A DNA stretch of 64,000 bases. Origin: Dryas octopetala (Eukaryota > Streptophyta > Magnoliopsida > Rosales > Rosaceae). Of this stretch, positions 24,339-38,892 are shown one piece after another (position 1 is the stretch's first letter; each line of letters starts with the position of its first letter). Under the pieces are notes generated by a model that worked only from the letters and a program-made list of their open reading frames with translations, was not told the origin of the DNA and did no database searches. The position numbers and the translations under genes are program-made. Where the stretch lies: contig OY992833.1 in the NCBI GenBank assembly GCA_963921425.1, positions 11,387,738 to 11,451,737 of the forward strand, given 5' to 3'.

Positions 24339-25206
24339 AGTGACGAGTCCACGTTGTGGGCTACCTAGGCTGTAGCCCATGTCGAATTTTGTTTTTACTA
24401 GTTTACTAAGGTTAATTTCACACTTAAGCCCACCCCAAATATTGACCCCAGCCCACTTATACCCAACTACCCAAATTCTTCACTAATCACTAGCATCCAA
24501 AACAAACATTAGTCCTCTTCACTCTTCAGCTCTCTCTCTCCTCTGTCCACTTCAGTCTTCAACACATCGTCTCTCCACTGTCTAGGACCACATCTTCCAA
24601 TCCAAGTATGAATTCTGCAAGTTTTTGGTGAAAAATCTCTACAACTCAACTTCAAGCTCCTAGGTAGTGTTTGGCCCTCTCTTTTTTGTTCCTTTTTTTT
24701 TAATTCGCCAATTTTAAAAATTAGGGATTTGATTATTTTATATGATCAAAATTAGGGATTTGATGATTAAATTAGTACTTGATTTTGATTAATGTATTAG
24801 TAAATTAATTAGGATATGATTATTTTGATTATTGTATACAGGATTTGCTTTGTTGGCCATCTGGTGGAGTGCCTCACTCGTCCTAGCTGTTGAGGTGTAG
24901 TGTCTTGCTAGGGTAAATTTCTTGTCTCTATAAATTTATAATACTGATGCATGTTTAATTGTTATTTTGTATTTGCATTGCATATTTAATTATTCTTTTG
25001 TATTTGCATTGCATGTTTAATTGTTCTTTTGTTGTCTTTTGTTTTTATGTGAGTTTTATATATGTATAGATATGCATTTTGAGGGGTAAGACTCATTATG
25101 CCCCCTACTAGGTATATTTTTTTATTAATAAAATTTATTCGTATCGTCAAGTTTTTTATAGCTAAGCTAAGCCCATCCCACTTTGGAATCCTAGATTCGT
25201 CCCTGA
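24339..25206. mobile_element. hAT-like non-autonomous element, 868 bp
   Basis: Flanked by a perfect 8-bp duplication, ttttccat, at 24331-24338 and 25207-25214. The termini 'agtgacgagtccacg' and, reversed, 'cagggacgaatctagg' form short imperfect inverted repeats. Eight-base duplication plus CAGGGACG-like ends fit hAT. No transposase frame is present. Confidence 0.8.
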
Positions 25207-25594
25207 TTTTCCATCCAAAATACGGTCACATGAGTGAAGTGATTTGACTTTTATGGACTTGTATTACAAGTGGTTGGAATGATGAATTTACCTCTAAAAA
25301 AGTGATCATATGCGTGGTACGTAATAACTTTTGTACGAAATTTGCAACCGAGTTACCAGAAGTGGCATATTGACATCCAAAGTAAAGTTGATGGGGCAGA
25401 TTGGTCAATTCATGTCCTGAATTGACATATGAGGCAAAGTTTAAGTCCTTTTTGAGTTTGCCTTTTTTTTTATTAAGACTTCCAGGTGTACAATTTTTTT
25501 GGATCACACCAGTTTTTAACATGGGGAATGCTATGTATCTTTTCCTTTCTACCTTCTCCACAGACTTTCTCATTTATTTTTCTCATTCTATAGT

Positions 25595-25765
25595 ATAGTC
25601 TTATGATTGGAACAGTTTATATTTTAGATTACCTTTAAAGATAATCTCTACAAAAAGACAACCAAATCGGAAACCGTTTAGTCATGTAACAGTTATCAAA
25701 TAAATAAACGGTGAATCTAACTGTTACAAAAATCGAAAGATTACAGTTACATAACAACTTGTTAT
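25595..25765. mobile_element. Partial relative of the 23.3-kb MITE
   Basis: Shares 'aaaccgtttagtcatgtaac' and 'agttatcaaataaa' type sequence with the arms of the element at 23258-23562, but the second arm is degraded. It lies next to the LTR-derived block that starts at 25866. Confidence 0.45.
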
Positions 25766-28700
25766 GTAAAATAAATATTCAAAACATATATAATAGCGAT
25801 ATAAACAAATTTTTTTAACCTATAAATCCCTTGGAAAATAAACCTATTGCTCTGATACCAACTTGTCACGCCCCAACTCATACTAATTTAATTTTATTGA
25901 GTTAAGGTGTGAATCATATCTTAATTAAAGAAATAATTTTTTTTTTTAAATCAAGATATGACAGAAATAATAAATAAGTACCCAAAAACAATAAATAAAC
26001 AAATACTTACATTAATTATATTGTACATAATTTACACAAAATCATATTTTACATAAACTACTCACGGGTAATCCCTTATTCTAGCACACCACACAACTTT
26101 ATACATATATATATATATTATGTTCTCTTGCTTCAGTAATTTTAAGTCTCCATTTCAGTACCTGCAAAATCTATAAAAGGGTGAGCAACCTTAGCTCAGT
26201 AGAGAAACCCTTCTCATGAACAATTGACTAAACTAAACTAAGTGACAAGAAAATATTACATGATAAATATAAATAATGTTTGATGCAATGCCAACTCCAC
26301 TATTTCTATTCCCGTTAACTTATATATTAAAACAAACAGACCGCACGTCCCATACCGTGCATTTTTACCATTGTGGTCCCAAGTGTTTCAATATATAGAC
26401 TAACACCCAAAATACCATCAACCTAAATTCTCTTTTTTTTTTTTTTGGCTAGTCATCTTGTCCTTCTCCCTGTCGCTAGTCCCGAATTACCAGATAAAAA
26501 CCTTACGCAATTGGGCTGACCTGAGATATGGTACCTACCGAGAGTTCGGACTCAACTACACAAAAACTTCCAATAATTCCATACTTTTCTTTTCCCAACA
26601 ACTTCCATACTTACTTTCATGCCCAAATGCAAATAAAATATAATAAAATTTAATTGACAATAAATTCAAATATGTCAAATAAAATGAGATAGAAAAATTC
26701 AACATATAACTCACATAATAATATCACATAAATATCACAAAGTTTAATAAAGTCAAAATTTCAATCGTAGAAGCTCCCCAAATATTCCTTACCTTGATTC
26801 CGAGCTTCAAATAACACTTCCGAGTCTAACCCAAACATACGAGTACATAAAAGAAAATAAAATATTAATTAGATTTTATTTTATTTATTTTTACTCTCCA
26901 AAAAGAGAGAGTGTAATTTACACACAAAGCTACGGGTCTCAGATGGTCTCGAAACCAATTCCATTGGATTCTGAACAAAAAATGGAGTGAGAATAGGCCA
27001 AAGAATTGGCCGGAAACAGCCCCACGCGCCGCCACTCTCCGGTGGTGCGAGTGGGCATGAACAGTAACACTGTTCATCATCTTCTTCAGCCAAAATGCAA
27101 AATTTTGGCAATTTCATGAAGCTGTTTTTGAACCCAGTTTTGACCCATCAAAACTACTTGTTGGAAAGCTTATACAACCAGCTTTCCAACCATATATTGG
27201 GTTTCAAAAACAGAGCTCAGGTTTGAGAGAAATCGTCGTCCAAAGTTGAAGGTCCGAGTCAGACGAAATTTTTTTCCAGAATTTATGAAAATCTTTCCCT
27301 CCACTTCTTTTCAAACTTAAAGCAATAATGAATCTAAGGTGTTTGAATAACATAATAACAACATAACTTTGAATTTAGACTACAAAAACATGAAAATTGG
27401 AATCTAAAACAAGATTTTGAAAATTGATTTGGACACCCAAAACCATTTTCAGAAAAAGAATTAAAAAGAAAGCTATGAAATTCAAACCTTACTTCCTTTT
27501 CTCTTCCAGAATTCTTAGTTTTCTTGCTCTAGAACTCTAGCTTTCCTATGTTTACCTTACTTTTGGTGTAAAGAAGCTCTGAACTTGTCCATGTAAATAA
27601 TAACAGAGCATCCTATCTATTTATAGGGAAAGAAATCAAAAACCAAATTGAGTTCTATGTGCTGTAAGAAGTAGGGAATTTGATTTCTAATTCTCCACCT
27701 CCTGTTATGTAGATCCATAGCTTGTCCACCACCATTTTAGAGAGCTACACCTCCAGCTCTATAGCTTGCCTTACTCACCATTCTAGAGTGCATAATTCTT
27801 ATAGCTAATTCTAGGTTCCACCCAGCTGCTTATAGCTTACCTTAGTCAGCTCTTCATAGGTTGTTGAGTGAGCATGTTATGATTACAAAAGATAAACATG
27901 AGAAGATGATAAGAAGAGGGACAAGCAAGCAAGAGGAAGAAGATGAGTTTTGCAACGTAAAAATTTTTTTTGGCTGGGTTTGATATTGGGTTTTGAGGGA
28001 ATGGGCTGTTTTATGGGCTTTTGAGAATATGGGTTTAATTTTAATATGTTCAACAACAAAAAAATCAGAATTTATTTATTTAAAACAATAAATTTATTAA
28101 AATTTTCTATTACAAAAATAAAAACAAAAATATGGGTTTTTACAAAAATCTAATTTTTAGTGTAAATGAATCAACAAGTAAATAATAAGTAATATCAAAT
28201 ATTAAATAAGTAATAGAGTCATACTAATCCTTAATTAATCAATTCACAGATTTCTCAACTAAAAGTGTAAAAGATAGAAATAAAAAGGGATAGTAACAAA
28301 CTCATCCATGATTGGGTCCTCTTCCTCATCACTTGAGAATTCAGATGTGAGTGGTGTTGGTATGTTAATCCTTGGTGAATTCTCTCTACTTCCAAACCTT
28401 CATCCTTCGCTATCCGAAATTTCTATGAAGCTAACCATTTTTTTGTCCTAGAGGTTTCCTGCAACTTAACAAACTGTGTAGAAGTGAGCATCACCAAAAC
28501 AGCTTATCACACACTCAACTAGTTCAACAAAACTCAATCAATTCAACACAATCAATTCAATTACAAGTATGATTTAATAAAGGCCTAAGCCCTTGCCGAA
28601 ATGACCATTGCCCAAGCAAATAATTCAATAATTAAATGACAACATATTTAAAACATTTAAATATAAACCAAATCATTCTTTCTTTGAAAAATAATCATAT

Positions 28701-30432
28701 CCATTTTGAAAGCTCGAAACCACAATTATACAAGCATAAGTATAATTAATTTCAATGCTCAAAACACAATTTCACAAGTATAAAGTCATGGCCATAATTT
28801 CCAACATAAAACTATGCCTTTTCGGGTTGGGTATTATCAAACCATCATGCATTCATTTTTAATAAGTATCCAACATAATTAATCTCATGAAATGCATATA
28901 CATGTTAAATTAAATAACAATGCAAGCGTACCTTTTTCTCTATGACATTGCAAATCTGTCAAAGTTTATAAACAATGGACTTATCTCCTAATTTGTAAAA
29001 TTAATTACCGCTATCCCTCATATCTTACTAAAGAGTAAAATCTAGATAGTGAGATGTTCTTTCATTAAAGTAAATAAAAACTCATTTACTTCCCTCTAGC
29101 ATATTCTTTATTTCTCATAACCACTCTAGACGACACATGAATGCATACTTTTAAGGAATTGAACCCAAGAATAGAGTAAGAACTGTACCCTTTCATCTCT
29201 AATTAGGAAGTCCAAACACTAAAACCATATTAGTGTAAACATTCTTGATTCAATAAATATGAATGATAATGTATGCCTTGGTAGCCCCTATGCAAAACAT
29301 GGCTGCCCTCAATGCTTCATATGTATATATGATGCCAAATGAACATGCATGAAATGATAATCCCATGATATGATCAATTCATTCCTTTCATTATATAACA
29401 TGCTTTATAACACAACAAGTATAAAACAATAGAAGCAATTAAATAAACAACCAAGTTTAGATTTAAAAAGCTTGGATCCGAAACCAATCACAAGGCCAAT
29501 TAATCACATAATTCTCTTATTGGTTCAAACACTTTTTATCCTTTTAAATTAGTTCTTAACCTTTAGAACTTTCGAATTTAACAACAAGATGAAAATCAAT
29601 TGGTTTTGGGTACTACCAATTATGCAAGTCCTAATTAGTTTCAAGTCTAGGTGATCTAATACCCTTCCAAAACCACATTAAAATAGCATGTAATTTATTA
29701 CTTTCCAAAATAAACCAAACTAAGTCCAATTTGAACCTTGAGTCCTAAGCTAGTTTCTTTAAAACTAAACATGCAGCCCTAGTGATTCAATTTTCAAATA
29801 AATTCACTTAAGTCCACTTGTTAATCCTAGAACAAACGGATTAACTTATTTCATCCTCACAAGGCAAGTTGAAGTCATCAACATACATCCCAAGTTTCAT
29901 TAATTCTCGGTTTCAAAGCCAATTAATTCCCTTTTTCTATAACTAACCAAATAGATCATAATTTCCTTTCAAGGTTAATTAATCAATTTCAAATCAAACA
30001 TGGCAGCCACAACACGTCAAGACAAATTAAAACATCAAATTAATGCCGAGACTAGCAATCAAAGAAACAAGCACAACCATCAATGTAACTATGAATTAAA
30101 TCATGTTGAAACGTAGAGTTTAGAAAGGACTATCTCCCCCTACCTCAATTGGAGCCCCTTGTCCTTGTAGTGATCCACTACTCTGAAAATCAATCTCAAA
30201 ACTTAAAGAGAATTAGATTTCACATTCTAAAACTCAAATGGGGTTTTCTAGGGTTTTGATGTCGTATTGGCTAAGTTAAGTGGCATTCGAGACCTCTAAC
30301 CAATAACTAACCATCCTATGACCTCAAATAAGTTCTAAATCATGTATGCAAATATAATTGGAAGTTTAAAAATCAACACATAAGCCTTGGCCAAAAATTG
30401 GTATGTTGTAGGCTAGTTTTTATTAAAAAATA

Positions 30433-30732
30433 GGCCGAAAGACGTTTTTGGTCCCTGTACTATGACTGAGTCATACTTTGGTCCCCGTCATTTCAATTTG
30501 CTTTTTTTAAAGACCATGTTTCCATTAGTGTCGCAATCAGAATCCAATCTGCCAAAATCGAGACGAAAAATGCCAACGTGGCACCACCTGATTGGCTTTG
30601 AAGTAGACAATTTTGAAGGTTTGGACCTGATTGCGACATTAATGGAACCACGGTCCTTAAAAATGAAAATTGAAATGACGGGGACCAAAGTGCGACTCAG
30701 CCATAGTCCAGGGACCAAAAACGTCTTTTGGC
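30433..30732. mobile_element. 300-bp fold-back MITE (MULE-type)
   Basis: The termini 'ggccgaaagacgtttttggt' and the reversed 'gccaaaagacgtttttggt' begin inverted arms of over 100 nt. A perfect 9-bp duplication taaaaaata flanks it (30424-30432, 30733-30741). It is inserted in the LTR-derived block and therefore younger than it. Confidence 0.85.
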
Positions 30733-32009
30733 TAAAAAATATGGGGTTTTGACAACCCAAATTTCATTCCAGAAGTAAAGGAACTCCCTCATGCTCATAG
30801 ATCAATCCCAGGGATAATTTGTGACTTGTGTGAACTAACCATTTAGGCCAGAAAGCCTTAATAACAAAAATGGCATCTTTGAGGCAAAATGGTTTCTTTA
30901 AAATTGCAAATGGGCAGTACCTGCTCCCGGAATTTTATAAAATCACACAAAAATAATTTGAAAGAAATTTTTCACAGACATTTGGAAAACATACTAATAC
31001 TCGTGCACAAATATTTTCAAAGCAATTGAAGTTTTGCAAGTATGGTTTTCGAAAGCCCAAAGTTCACATTAGAATGCTGATTTGCTGCAGAATTACTGTT
31101 CACGTGGCAAAAAGTGTCATTTTCGGGTTTAATGCACTAAATCATGTAAAACCAATTGGTACGAGTCCAAAATCAGTCATATAATTTACCATGATGATTT
31201 CAAAACAAGTCTCTAAGTAATTCAAAATCCGAGTATGCAAACCTCAAGAGTTTCCTTTGAAAAAGCTATAGAAAATAGGCAGTTTTTAGGCAAAATTTAA
31301 AAATACATTACTCACTCAATATAATTAGGATTTGCATGATTATTAGCTTGAATGAAAGGTGTATATATCTAGTTTTTGGCACAAAAACAGTTTTTCAAGA
31401 TTCTATTCTGATTGGTACAAAAATCGATTTTTGTCAAGCAATGTCAGAAAGTGCGAAAATTTCCAAACAAGGTTAGGTTGTGAGACTCTTGGATTTTTCT
31501 TTGGATGCACTTAACCCTAGCCATTCAACAATGTATGAGGGTATTGAAAATCAAACTTAGAGGGTAGGGTGAGGGTTCTTACCAATTCTTGCTGAGTTTC
31601 CCAAAGAACAATGCAAGTCGAACTCCTTCCTCTCTCTCCTCGGGTTGGCCTTCTTCTTTGGCCTCCCTCTTCTTCTTCTCTTGTTCTCTCTCTTTCTCTA
31701 ACTCTTGCTCTCTGTATAACTCAAAAATTTCGTAGGTTGCTTGGTCTAAACAGAAGTTGGTTTTATAAAAGGGTTCTTGTGTCTGTTTGTGGGAAAACTG
31801 AAGAGTCACTTCCTATCTTATGTGAGAAAGGTTTCTGACAAAGTTTTGGGCTATTTGTCAAGTCTTTTGGTTTCCCAAGAAGCTTCTAATTGGTGTTGGA
31901 TTTCTTTATATGCAGTATGAAGGCACTCACCTTGTGATGTCATTGATTGCTCGTGAGAAACAAAGATGCAGTCAAAATGTTTGTGAGAATGCCAAAGACT
32001 GCCGTAAGT

Positions 32010-32010
32010 C

Positions 32011-32080
<70 letters not shown>
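32010..32080. repeat. (CT)n microsatellite
   Basis: A pure dinucleotide run of about 70 nt inside the LTR-derived block. A shorter (tg)n run follows at about 32757-32776. Confidence 0.95.
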
Positions 32081-32082
<2 letters not shown>

Positions 32083-33217
32083 TATCTCCTTATGCACTAG
32101 CCTATATGGGCTAGGATCTTTTATACTTGTGATTGTACATAAGAGAGGGGACCCTAGTTGTATATTTATAGATGACAACTCCTAGGTTTCTTACCCATAA
32201 AGAAACACCCGAAGTCAGCCTTATCACCTCTGGATTTCATAACCTTATGTAATAGGTATTCTTTGTTAATTAGAATTCCTTCTTCACCTTAAGTACCAGG
32301 CTGTACAAGTTAGTCTCCCACTTGTATTCTTAGTTGTATAAGGTATTAAATAGGTTGCTAACTCAAATAGGTTCTTACAATTGGTTGGCCAATCCCTTAG
32401 GCCCTTTTTAATTGAGTGTTTAGCCTAAGGCTCTAGGCCAAACAGCTCAATAACCAATTAAAGGTTTTTACTTAACCTAAGTCAATTAATTAAAAATCAT
32501 CATGACTTTTTATTGGGTTTTCTTTTCTTATTGCCGAAAATACACACAAGGTCCAGCCCTAGTCATGACCTCCATGCCATGCATTAGCTATCATTTTAAT
32601 CTCTTGCCCAAGTAATCTAAGTTTCTAGCCCTAGTGGTCTAGGTTGGTCAAAGAAAATAGGGTTTTAAAGTCAATTTGCAACCCTTGGTTTCCTAGTTGT
32701 CAAGTCCTATTTCTTAAACCAATTATAAGTCACAAACACATAATTGTACAAGTAAGAGTGTGTGTGTGTGTGTGTGATCCGCAAATGTCACCTAAGAACC
32801 AAATAATTAATTAAAATCATGTTACTTAAATTAGGTGCCTTAAAACAATTTTTTGATAAAATAGAAACATACAAATTCTTGGACATTCCTTTGGAATTTC
32901 AACATTACCAAATTAATGAACAAAATTATGTTTATCATCCAATTAACCAAGTGGTAAGTAATTAAATCAATTTAGGCAAATATAAGTGTGTTTTTGCCTT
33001 AAATCCGAAATCACTATAAGTATATGAAAATAAATATGGCTCAAACAAGTGACATAATTTCAAGTAAAGCATTTAGATAAATGAAATTCCATAAATTTGT
33101 CTATGTGGAATAAATCCACATTTTTGTTTAAAAAGAAGTAACAATTAGTTTTTAACTAATTTCAATTAACTTAGTAACACACATAACCCAAAATCAATAA
33201 AATTTGGGGTGTTACAG

Positions 33218-34758
33218 TTTCAAAAGCCGAGAAATCAGTGCCTCGCATTAATCACTCAGCTCATTAAAAAGTGGGTCGGCTTATTACCACATTATGCATG
33301 TGGGCCGCCCTATTAACCTATATTTGCACTTTTGTCCTTTAAAAAAAACAAGCCCTAACTTATACAAGTAAAATGCTTAGCAAAACCGCATAAGAATGGA
33401 TTCAAAATTAATCGTTTTAAGAAAATAGTCCAAACCCAAACACACCATAACACGAGAAATATGTAGGCATGCATATAGGTGATTGGTTGTGTAATTTGAG
33501 CCTCCACATAGAAATTAGAAAAGCTAGTCATGGTTAATTACCAACCAAGGAATTGCTGGTCATGGTTATGAACCAATCATAATTCAAGCTATATGCTTTG
33601 AAGAACTGCATTTAATTTGTTTTTAGTCTCATAATTGCTAGAATTATACGTTTCAAGGATCTTTCTTTTCTTGGCCAAAAACAAAAGGATCTTTCTTTTC
33701 TTGGCCAAAAAAAAAAAAAGATCTTTCTTTTCTAGCGGCTATATATCAACGAAATCCTTTGACATTTGAATTTCTTATCTACAAACTTGAATCATTTTTT
33801 AAACTTTTAGGAACATTTTACGAGCAATGCCGAGCATTCGAACACCCCTAAGACAAATACAATTTTAATTTTAAATTTTTTATTTTTATAAGGTTTATTA
33901 GTGGGAAATATAGTATAGCCTAGGGGTGTAGGTCTTAGAATTGAGTGGCATTATTCTCGCCCCTCAATCTTATTTTCCAACCCACCTTATTTCCACACCC
34001 TCCATTAAATTTTAAAATTTTTTAATCTACTCATCTCACCCCCATTATTCCAAAACTGCCCCTACCCTTTCTCCTTCCTTTTCCTTCTTCCCCCAACCTA
34101 ACACTAATCCTAAACCTAGAAAAATAAAGAATAAAAAGCTTAACACGACAGCAACAAAAAACATCTAAACGAGTTTTGCACAAATTACCAATTAACGAAG
34201 TTCTGATTTGTAATCCTAGTTAGCAGCCTCTACAAAGTATAAATTATTATTTTTATACTAATTATCACTTATTTGTCATATCAATAAATAAATATATATA
34301 TATATATATTCTAAATGGCTTGGATAATAATATGGAGATTAAGAATCTAAGAGCACTCGTTGTGCTTAGTTTGATGAAGAATCAAGTATTCTAACTATGC
34401 TGGGAAAATTTATGTACGTGCAAAATTTTGATATTGAATATCGCAACTTTAATCCTATTTTTTTGGTTAATTGCAATTTTAATCCATACATTTAAGATAT
34501 TATGGCTCTGAAATATGTAGCCAATTTTCGAGATAATTGAGAAGTGCATAGGAGTGCTGCAATGCCATGGAAGATGGGTTGCCATGGCAATCAAACATAT
34601 ATAACAGCTTGAATTTTCTTTATTTTTTTAGCGTGTCCCTTTTAGTAATTTTATTAAAAGTTTAAATTGTAATTTTTTTTTTTTTTTTTTTACAAAAAAG
34701 GGATGGTAAAATAGAATTGATGGGTGGGAAAGTACCACTCCTTATAATTTAGAATTTA
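33218..34758. other. Intergenic; possible degraded MITE
   Basis: No gene seen. About 33950-34735 has weakly matching inverted ends ('cccctcaatcttattttcc' against the reverse of 'ggtaaaatagaattgatgg') and may be an old fold-back element. A short direct repeat 'ggatctttcttttcttggcc' occurs twice near 33655 and 33690. A (ta)n run lies at about 34292. Confidence 0.4.
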
Positions 34759-35253
34759 GGCTTTTTATCACCAATAATCCCTCTACTTTCACTCAAACAT
34801 CAAATTAGTTCCTAAAGTGCATTTTCAATCAATTTCATCTCTCATTTTTGCCATCAAACATCAAATTGGTCCTTCGACACACTTTGAAAATTTCCTAAAA
34901 ATTCTTGCGGACTCATCTTGATTACTACTATTTTTATATGGGGTCAAATTATCAAATTGATTTTCCAGAAAATTCGAAATTCCTAAACTAATTCCCTGAA
35001 TTTTCTAGAAAATACTAAATGTCAATTTGATAATTTGAGCCCATATAAAAATAGTAGTAGTTAAGACGAGTCTATAGGAATTTTCAGAGAATTTTTTCAT
35101 ATCCTGAGCTATATTTGGCAATTTTCAAAGTGTGTCTAGAGACCAAATTGATGTTCAGTGGCAAAGATGAGGGATGATATTGAGTGAAAATGCACTTTAA
35201 AGACCAAATTGATGTTTTGGTGAAAGCTAAGGGACTTTTTGTGATAAAAAGCC
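34759..35253. mobile_element. 495-bp fold-back MITE (MULE-type)
   Basis: The ends 'ggctttttatcac' and 'gtgataaaaagcc' are perfectly inverted, and the arms pair almost to the centre. The perfect 9-bp duplication tagaattta flanks it at 34750-34758 and 35254-35262. No coding capacity. Confidence 0.9.
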
Positions 35254-36089
35254 TAGAATTTATTACCAAAAATTAGGAACTAAGTCTCAAACCATAAGCA
35301 ATAAAAGAGATTCTAAAAAGGGAAGCGATTTTCGCACTCTTCTTTTCTCCATTTGCACTCCTTATTTTTTAACATTTTTATATTTTTTTTATTATTTGTT
35401 TTCCACATATATCATTTAGCTATTAATTATAGAATGTCACCTATGCAAAATTAAATCCTACACATTTAAATTTTTTAAAATTGTCATAATTATTTATATT
35501 TCTACAACTCTCTTTTAAAAGAAAAAAACACTATTATGTAATTCTCTCCCCTTCTATGTGTCCTTGTTTGCGTCTTCTTCATGTGTAGTACATCTCTCTT
35601 TGCTTACTAAGCTATCATGTGACATTCATTATGTGAGTTTTGTATAATTGATTACTCTTCTCATTAATCGCAAAGGTATTTATACAAGTACAAGTAAAGC
35701 CCTAAGGCTTGAGGCTCAAGTAATGACATATAAAACTATATACAATTGGTTTAGGCCCAAATACAAATATCATCTAACACCCACCCCCCCACAAACTTGG
35801 CGGTTTTAGACTGACGAGTTTGGATCTTAACAACAAATGACGTTTGTAAAGAGCCTTGGTGAGAAGATCAGCAGTTTGGTCAATGGATGGAAGAAAGAGC
35901 ACTCGATCACTGCCGTGACATTCCTCTCTCACACAAAGTGATAATCCAACTCAATATGACGAGTGCAAGCATGGAAACACGGAATTGGCAGCCATGTAGG
36001 TAGCACTAAGACTGTCACGATAAAGCAATATAGGGAACTAAATGTGAAAGCCAAGTTCATGGAAAAGATATGATAGCCAGACCGTCTTG

Positions 36090-38500
36090 TGACAGGACCG
36101 CCCCTAGGCCCCACTGTGGAACCCAAAGTGATCATGTAGGGTCCGACATCAATGGCCTGTCGGGCCCATCGTATCTAATTAAGTTACCCTTTGACCTTAA
36201 TAGGGGAAAACAAAACATGGGAAATATATTCTACCGAAATTTGGTAGTCTCCCCTAAAAACATGACTAAACCGACCTGTTTTAATGAAAATAGGCACTTC
36301 TAATCCATCAACAACCACCCCAACCACAACCAAGGGTCTCAGACCCGTCAAAATACAGTAATACCATCTAGTCATATCATTCTAACACGGTTTATCAAAG
36401 CTGTTACTACATCAAATTTTTACACCAAAACTATCTGAAAATAACAAAAGATGGACACGTCGCCTACAGTGTCCATGGGATGGAAATGGGAAGATGCCTC
36501 GACGTGAATGGCTTGACCTCCACCACCGCTACTACTTGGAGGAAAAATTAAAATAAGACAAAGAAAATGTAAGGAAAATCTCAGTGAGTGGACATAAAAT
36601 AAATTTAAAGCGATAACCTCTCATTAATTCATTTCCAAATCAAATCCTTCTTTCTCAAATCAAACTTTGTTTTGAAATCCCCCATTTTTAAAATCATTTC
36701 ATAATCTTTTTAACGAGAATGTCATAACGCCATTAAAATGCGAGAAATTCAAATAAATCAAATATGCATGAATACTCAGAAAAATATTCAACAAGGATTT
36801 GCTAATTAAAAGTATCGTATAAACGTCATGCCCAAAAAAATAAAAATCACGAAAGTAAATTCCACATTTAAACTCGGAAAAACAAATGAAATCACAACAT
36901 ACTTGTACCCTGGGAACCTGGCCGAACATACCCTTGTGGGAAATCCTGAATCGCACAGATAGGCGAAATATCCTGGCCATACACGTGCAGGCAAAACTGG
37001 TCATATGTGCACTCAAAGTTGCCCTCAAAGGGCGATGCATCCCGACACAAGGCCCAAAGCCTTTGTGTGTGCCGTGATAGGTCCCAAAGACTTAACTGAA
37101 TCTCAACTCGGGGTTGGGTACTAATATGGCGGTTGGAAAACCCCTATGCAACTTTCTAAAACCATTCTTGTGAATAAATAAATTATGCAGATCCCAATTT
37201 CACAATCTTTCCACAAATAGCTCTTAAAAAACATGTATTCTGATGTTATGCCAAAATTTATAAATCCAAATACTCAAACTCAAATGTTATAATTTAAAAT
37301 TTCCAAAGATGTCATGCTAAACAATAATCATAAGTCATTAAAATAAGAACAAAATATGGAAATATCTTTTAAAACCTTCAAGAATAAATAAAACTCGAAA
37401 CATTTTTCTCAAATGGTTAAATAGGAAGATACCAATAAGAAAATCCCAACCAATTTAAAATCAATAATAGCAACTATAAACTTAAAGCATGAACTCTATA
37501 ATACACTTTCAAAACAAAAGCCCAACTCACTGTGAAAAATATCCTAGCTTCAATCCTCTTAAACCCATAAACGCTCTCTAATTCACTCTGAGTCCTTCTG
37601 GCTCAACTCCAACTCCACTCATATTTTCAAACCACCAACTAAACCAAATTGGAAGTCAAGTGAAGCTTACCTTGTTTGTGAATTCGTCCGAGAGTTGTTT
37701 TGATATCGAAAATGTATCCTATTACTGTCCAACTAACCTTTCGGTCATTCCAATCACCTCCAACCTATCCAAAATTGACAACCAAATCAATTAGATGCTC
37801 AAAATGATGTTAGATACTATGATGGGTAGCTAGGTGGTCAAAACCATTGGCGGCGGCTCCAAAAGCAAAACTCACCCAAACTCAAAATTTACTAAAATTT
37901 ATTGTCAGGATCTACACTTAGGGGTTACTAAGAGTGAAAATTATCCAAAACTACCTTGAAAGCACCACAAAATTCTGAAATTCCAAGAGGACCCGAGTTG
38001 GGTTCCAAATCCCAAAATTTTCAAGTTTCCAAATACCCAATTAAAATCAACAAACTCATAGAGAAATGAAAGCCCATAAGAAGAGAGGAAGAAACCACCA
38101 AAAATTTGGGTGATCGGAGGCCGAAGATGGCTGGAATCGTGGAAAGAAGCTAGCAGTGGGCTAGGCTTTCCGGCGAGTTTCTACTATTGTGGGTGGTTGG
38201 CCGGCGGTTTTTGGTAGGGAAATGGTCGGTCGGTCGGTGAAGAGAGAGAGAAAGAAAGAAAGAAAGTGTGTGTGTGTGTGTGTGTGAAACCACCAAAAAT
38301 TTGGGTGATCGGAGGCCAGAGATGGCTGGAATCGTGGAAAGAAGCTGGCAGTGGGCTGGGCTTTCTGGTGAGTTTCTACTGTTGTGGGTGGCTGCTTGGC
38401 GAGTTTTTGGTGGGGAAATGGTCAGCCTGTCGGTGAAGAGAGAGAGAGAGTGGGTGGCTGCTTGGCGAGTTTTTGGTGGGGAAATGGTCAGCCTGTCGGT

Positions 38501-38540
<40 letters not shown>

Positions 38541-38892
38541 TGTGTGTGTGTGTGTGCGCGCGCGGGCGCGCGTTTAGGAAGGAAGAAGAAAATTCTGGAG
38601 AGGAAAGAGAGAGTGTGCTGAGTTTTAAAATTTAACTTTCCTAAAATTTTGATTATGTCCCTAAAACCTTAATTGTCCATAATTTATTTTACGTAATTCA
38701 GAATTGCAGTTCATTTTCGCCTACGCGTTCGTGGCTCACGCTCTAAATTAACCATTCGACACTTAATGGCCCAAGGTTTACTTTTCAATTTATTCCTTCT
38801 TAAAATTTCAAAATCCCCTTAACTAACTTAAATAAAATCCAACAATTGAATTTAACTTTAATTCCACTAAAACTAAGAGTCGGGTCGTTACA
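36090..38892. mobile_element. Solo LTR, about 2.8 kb, nested in the Copia relic
   Basis: It begins 'tgacaggaccgcccc' and ends 'gggtcgttaca' (TG...CA). Copia RNase H-derived sequence lies on both sides. Flanking pentamers tcttg and tctcg differ at one base, consistent with an old 5-bp duplication. No internal retroelement genes are present. Probable Gypsy-type long LTR left by recombination. Confidence 0.65.
38094..38570. repeat. Tandem repeat and microsatellites inside the solo LTR
   Basis: A unit starting 'gaaaccaccaaaaatttggg' occurs at about 38093 and 38286. A shorter unit starting 'gtgggtggctgcttggcgag' is repeated at about 38387 and 38451. Units end in (ga)n and (tg)n runs, the longest at 38505-38560. 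Confidence 0.85.

Larger units (their letters stand above)
25866..33217 (-). mobile_element. LTR-retrotransposon-derived block with very long LTR sequence
   Basis: The block starts 'tgtcacgcccc' and ends 'ggggtgttaca', matching TG...CA ends of long plant LTRs. Just outside the left end, read on the minus strand, is 'ttggtatcagagcaa', a primer-binding site complementary to initiator tRNA-Met, so the element runs on the minus strand. A minus-strand TATA-like 'ctataaatag' lies at about 27620. At over 7 kb it probably contains more than one nested or rearranged LTR. No gag or pol coding was recognised and no second LTR was found. It is a broken fossil of uncertain age. Confidence 0.5.

Noticed and set aside
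31972-32185. Ser/Leu and Arg/Glu repeat frames
   Set aside because: Translation of a pure (CT)n tract.
25866-33217. A single 7.3-kb LTR
   Set aside because: The matching TG...CA ends are tempting, but the length and repeated promoter-like features make nested or rearranged LTR sequence more likely.
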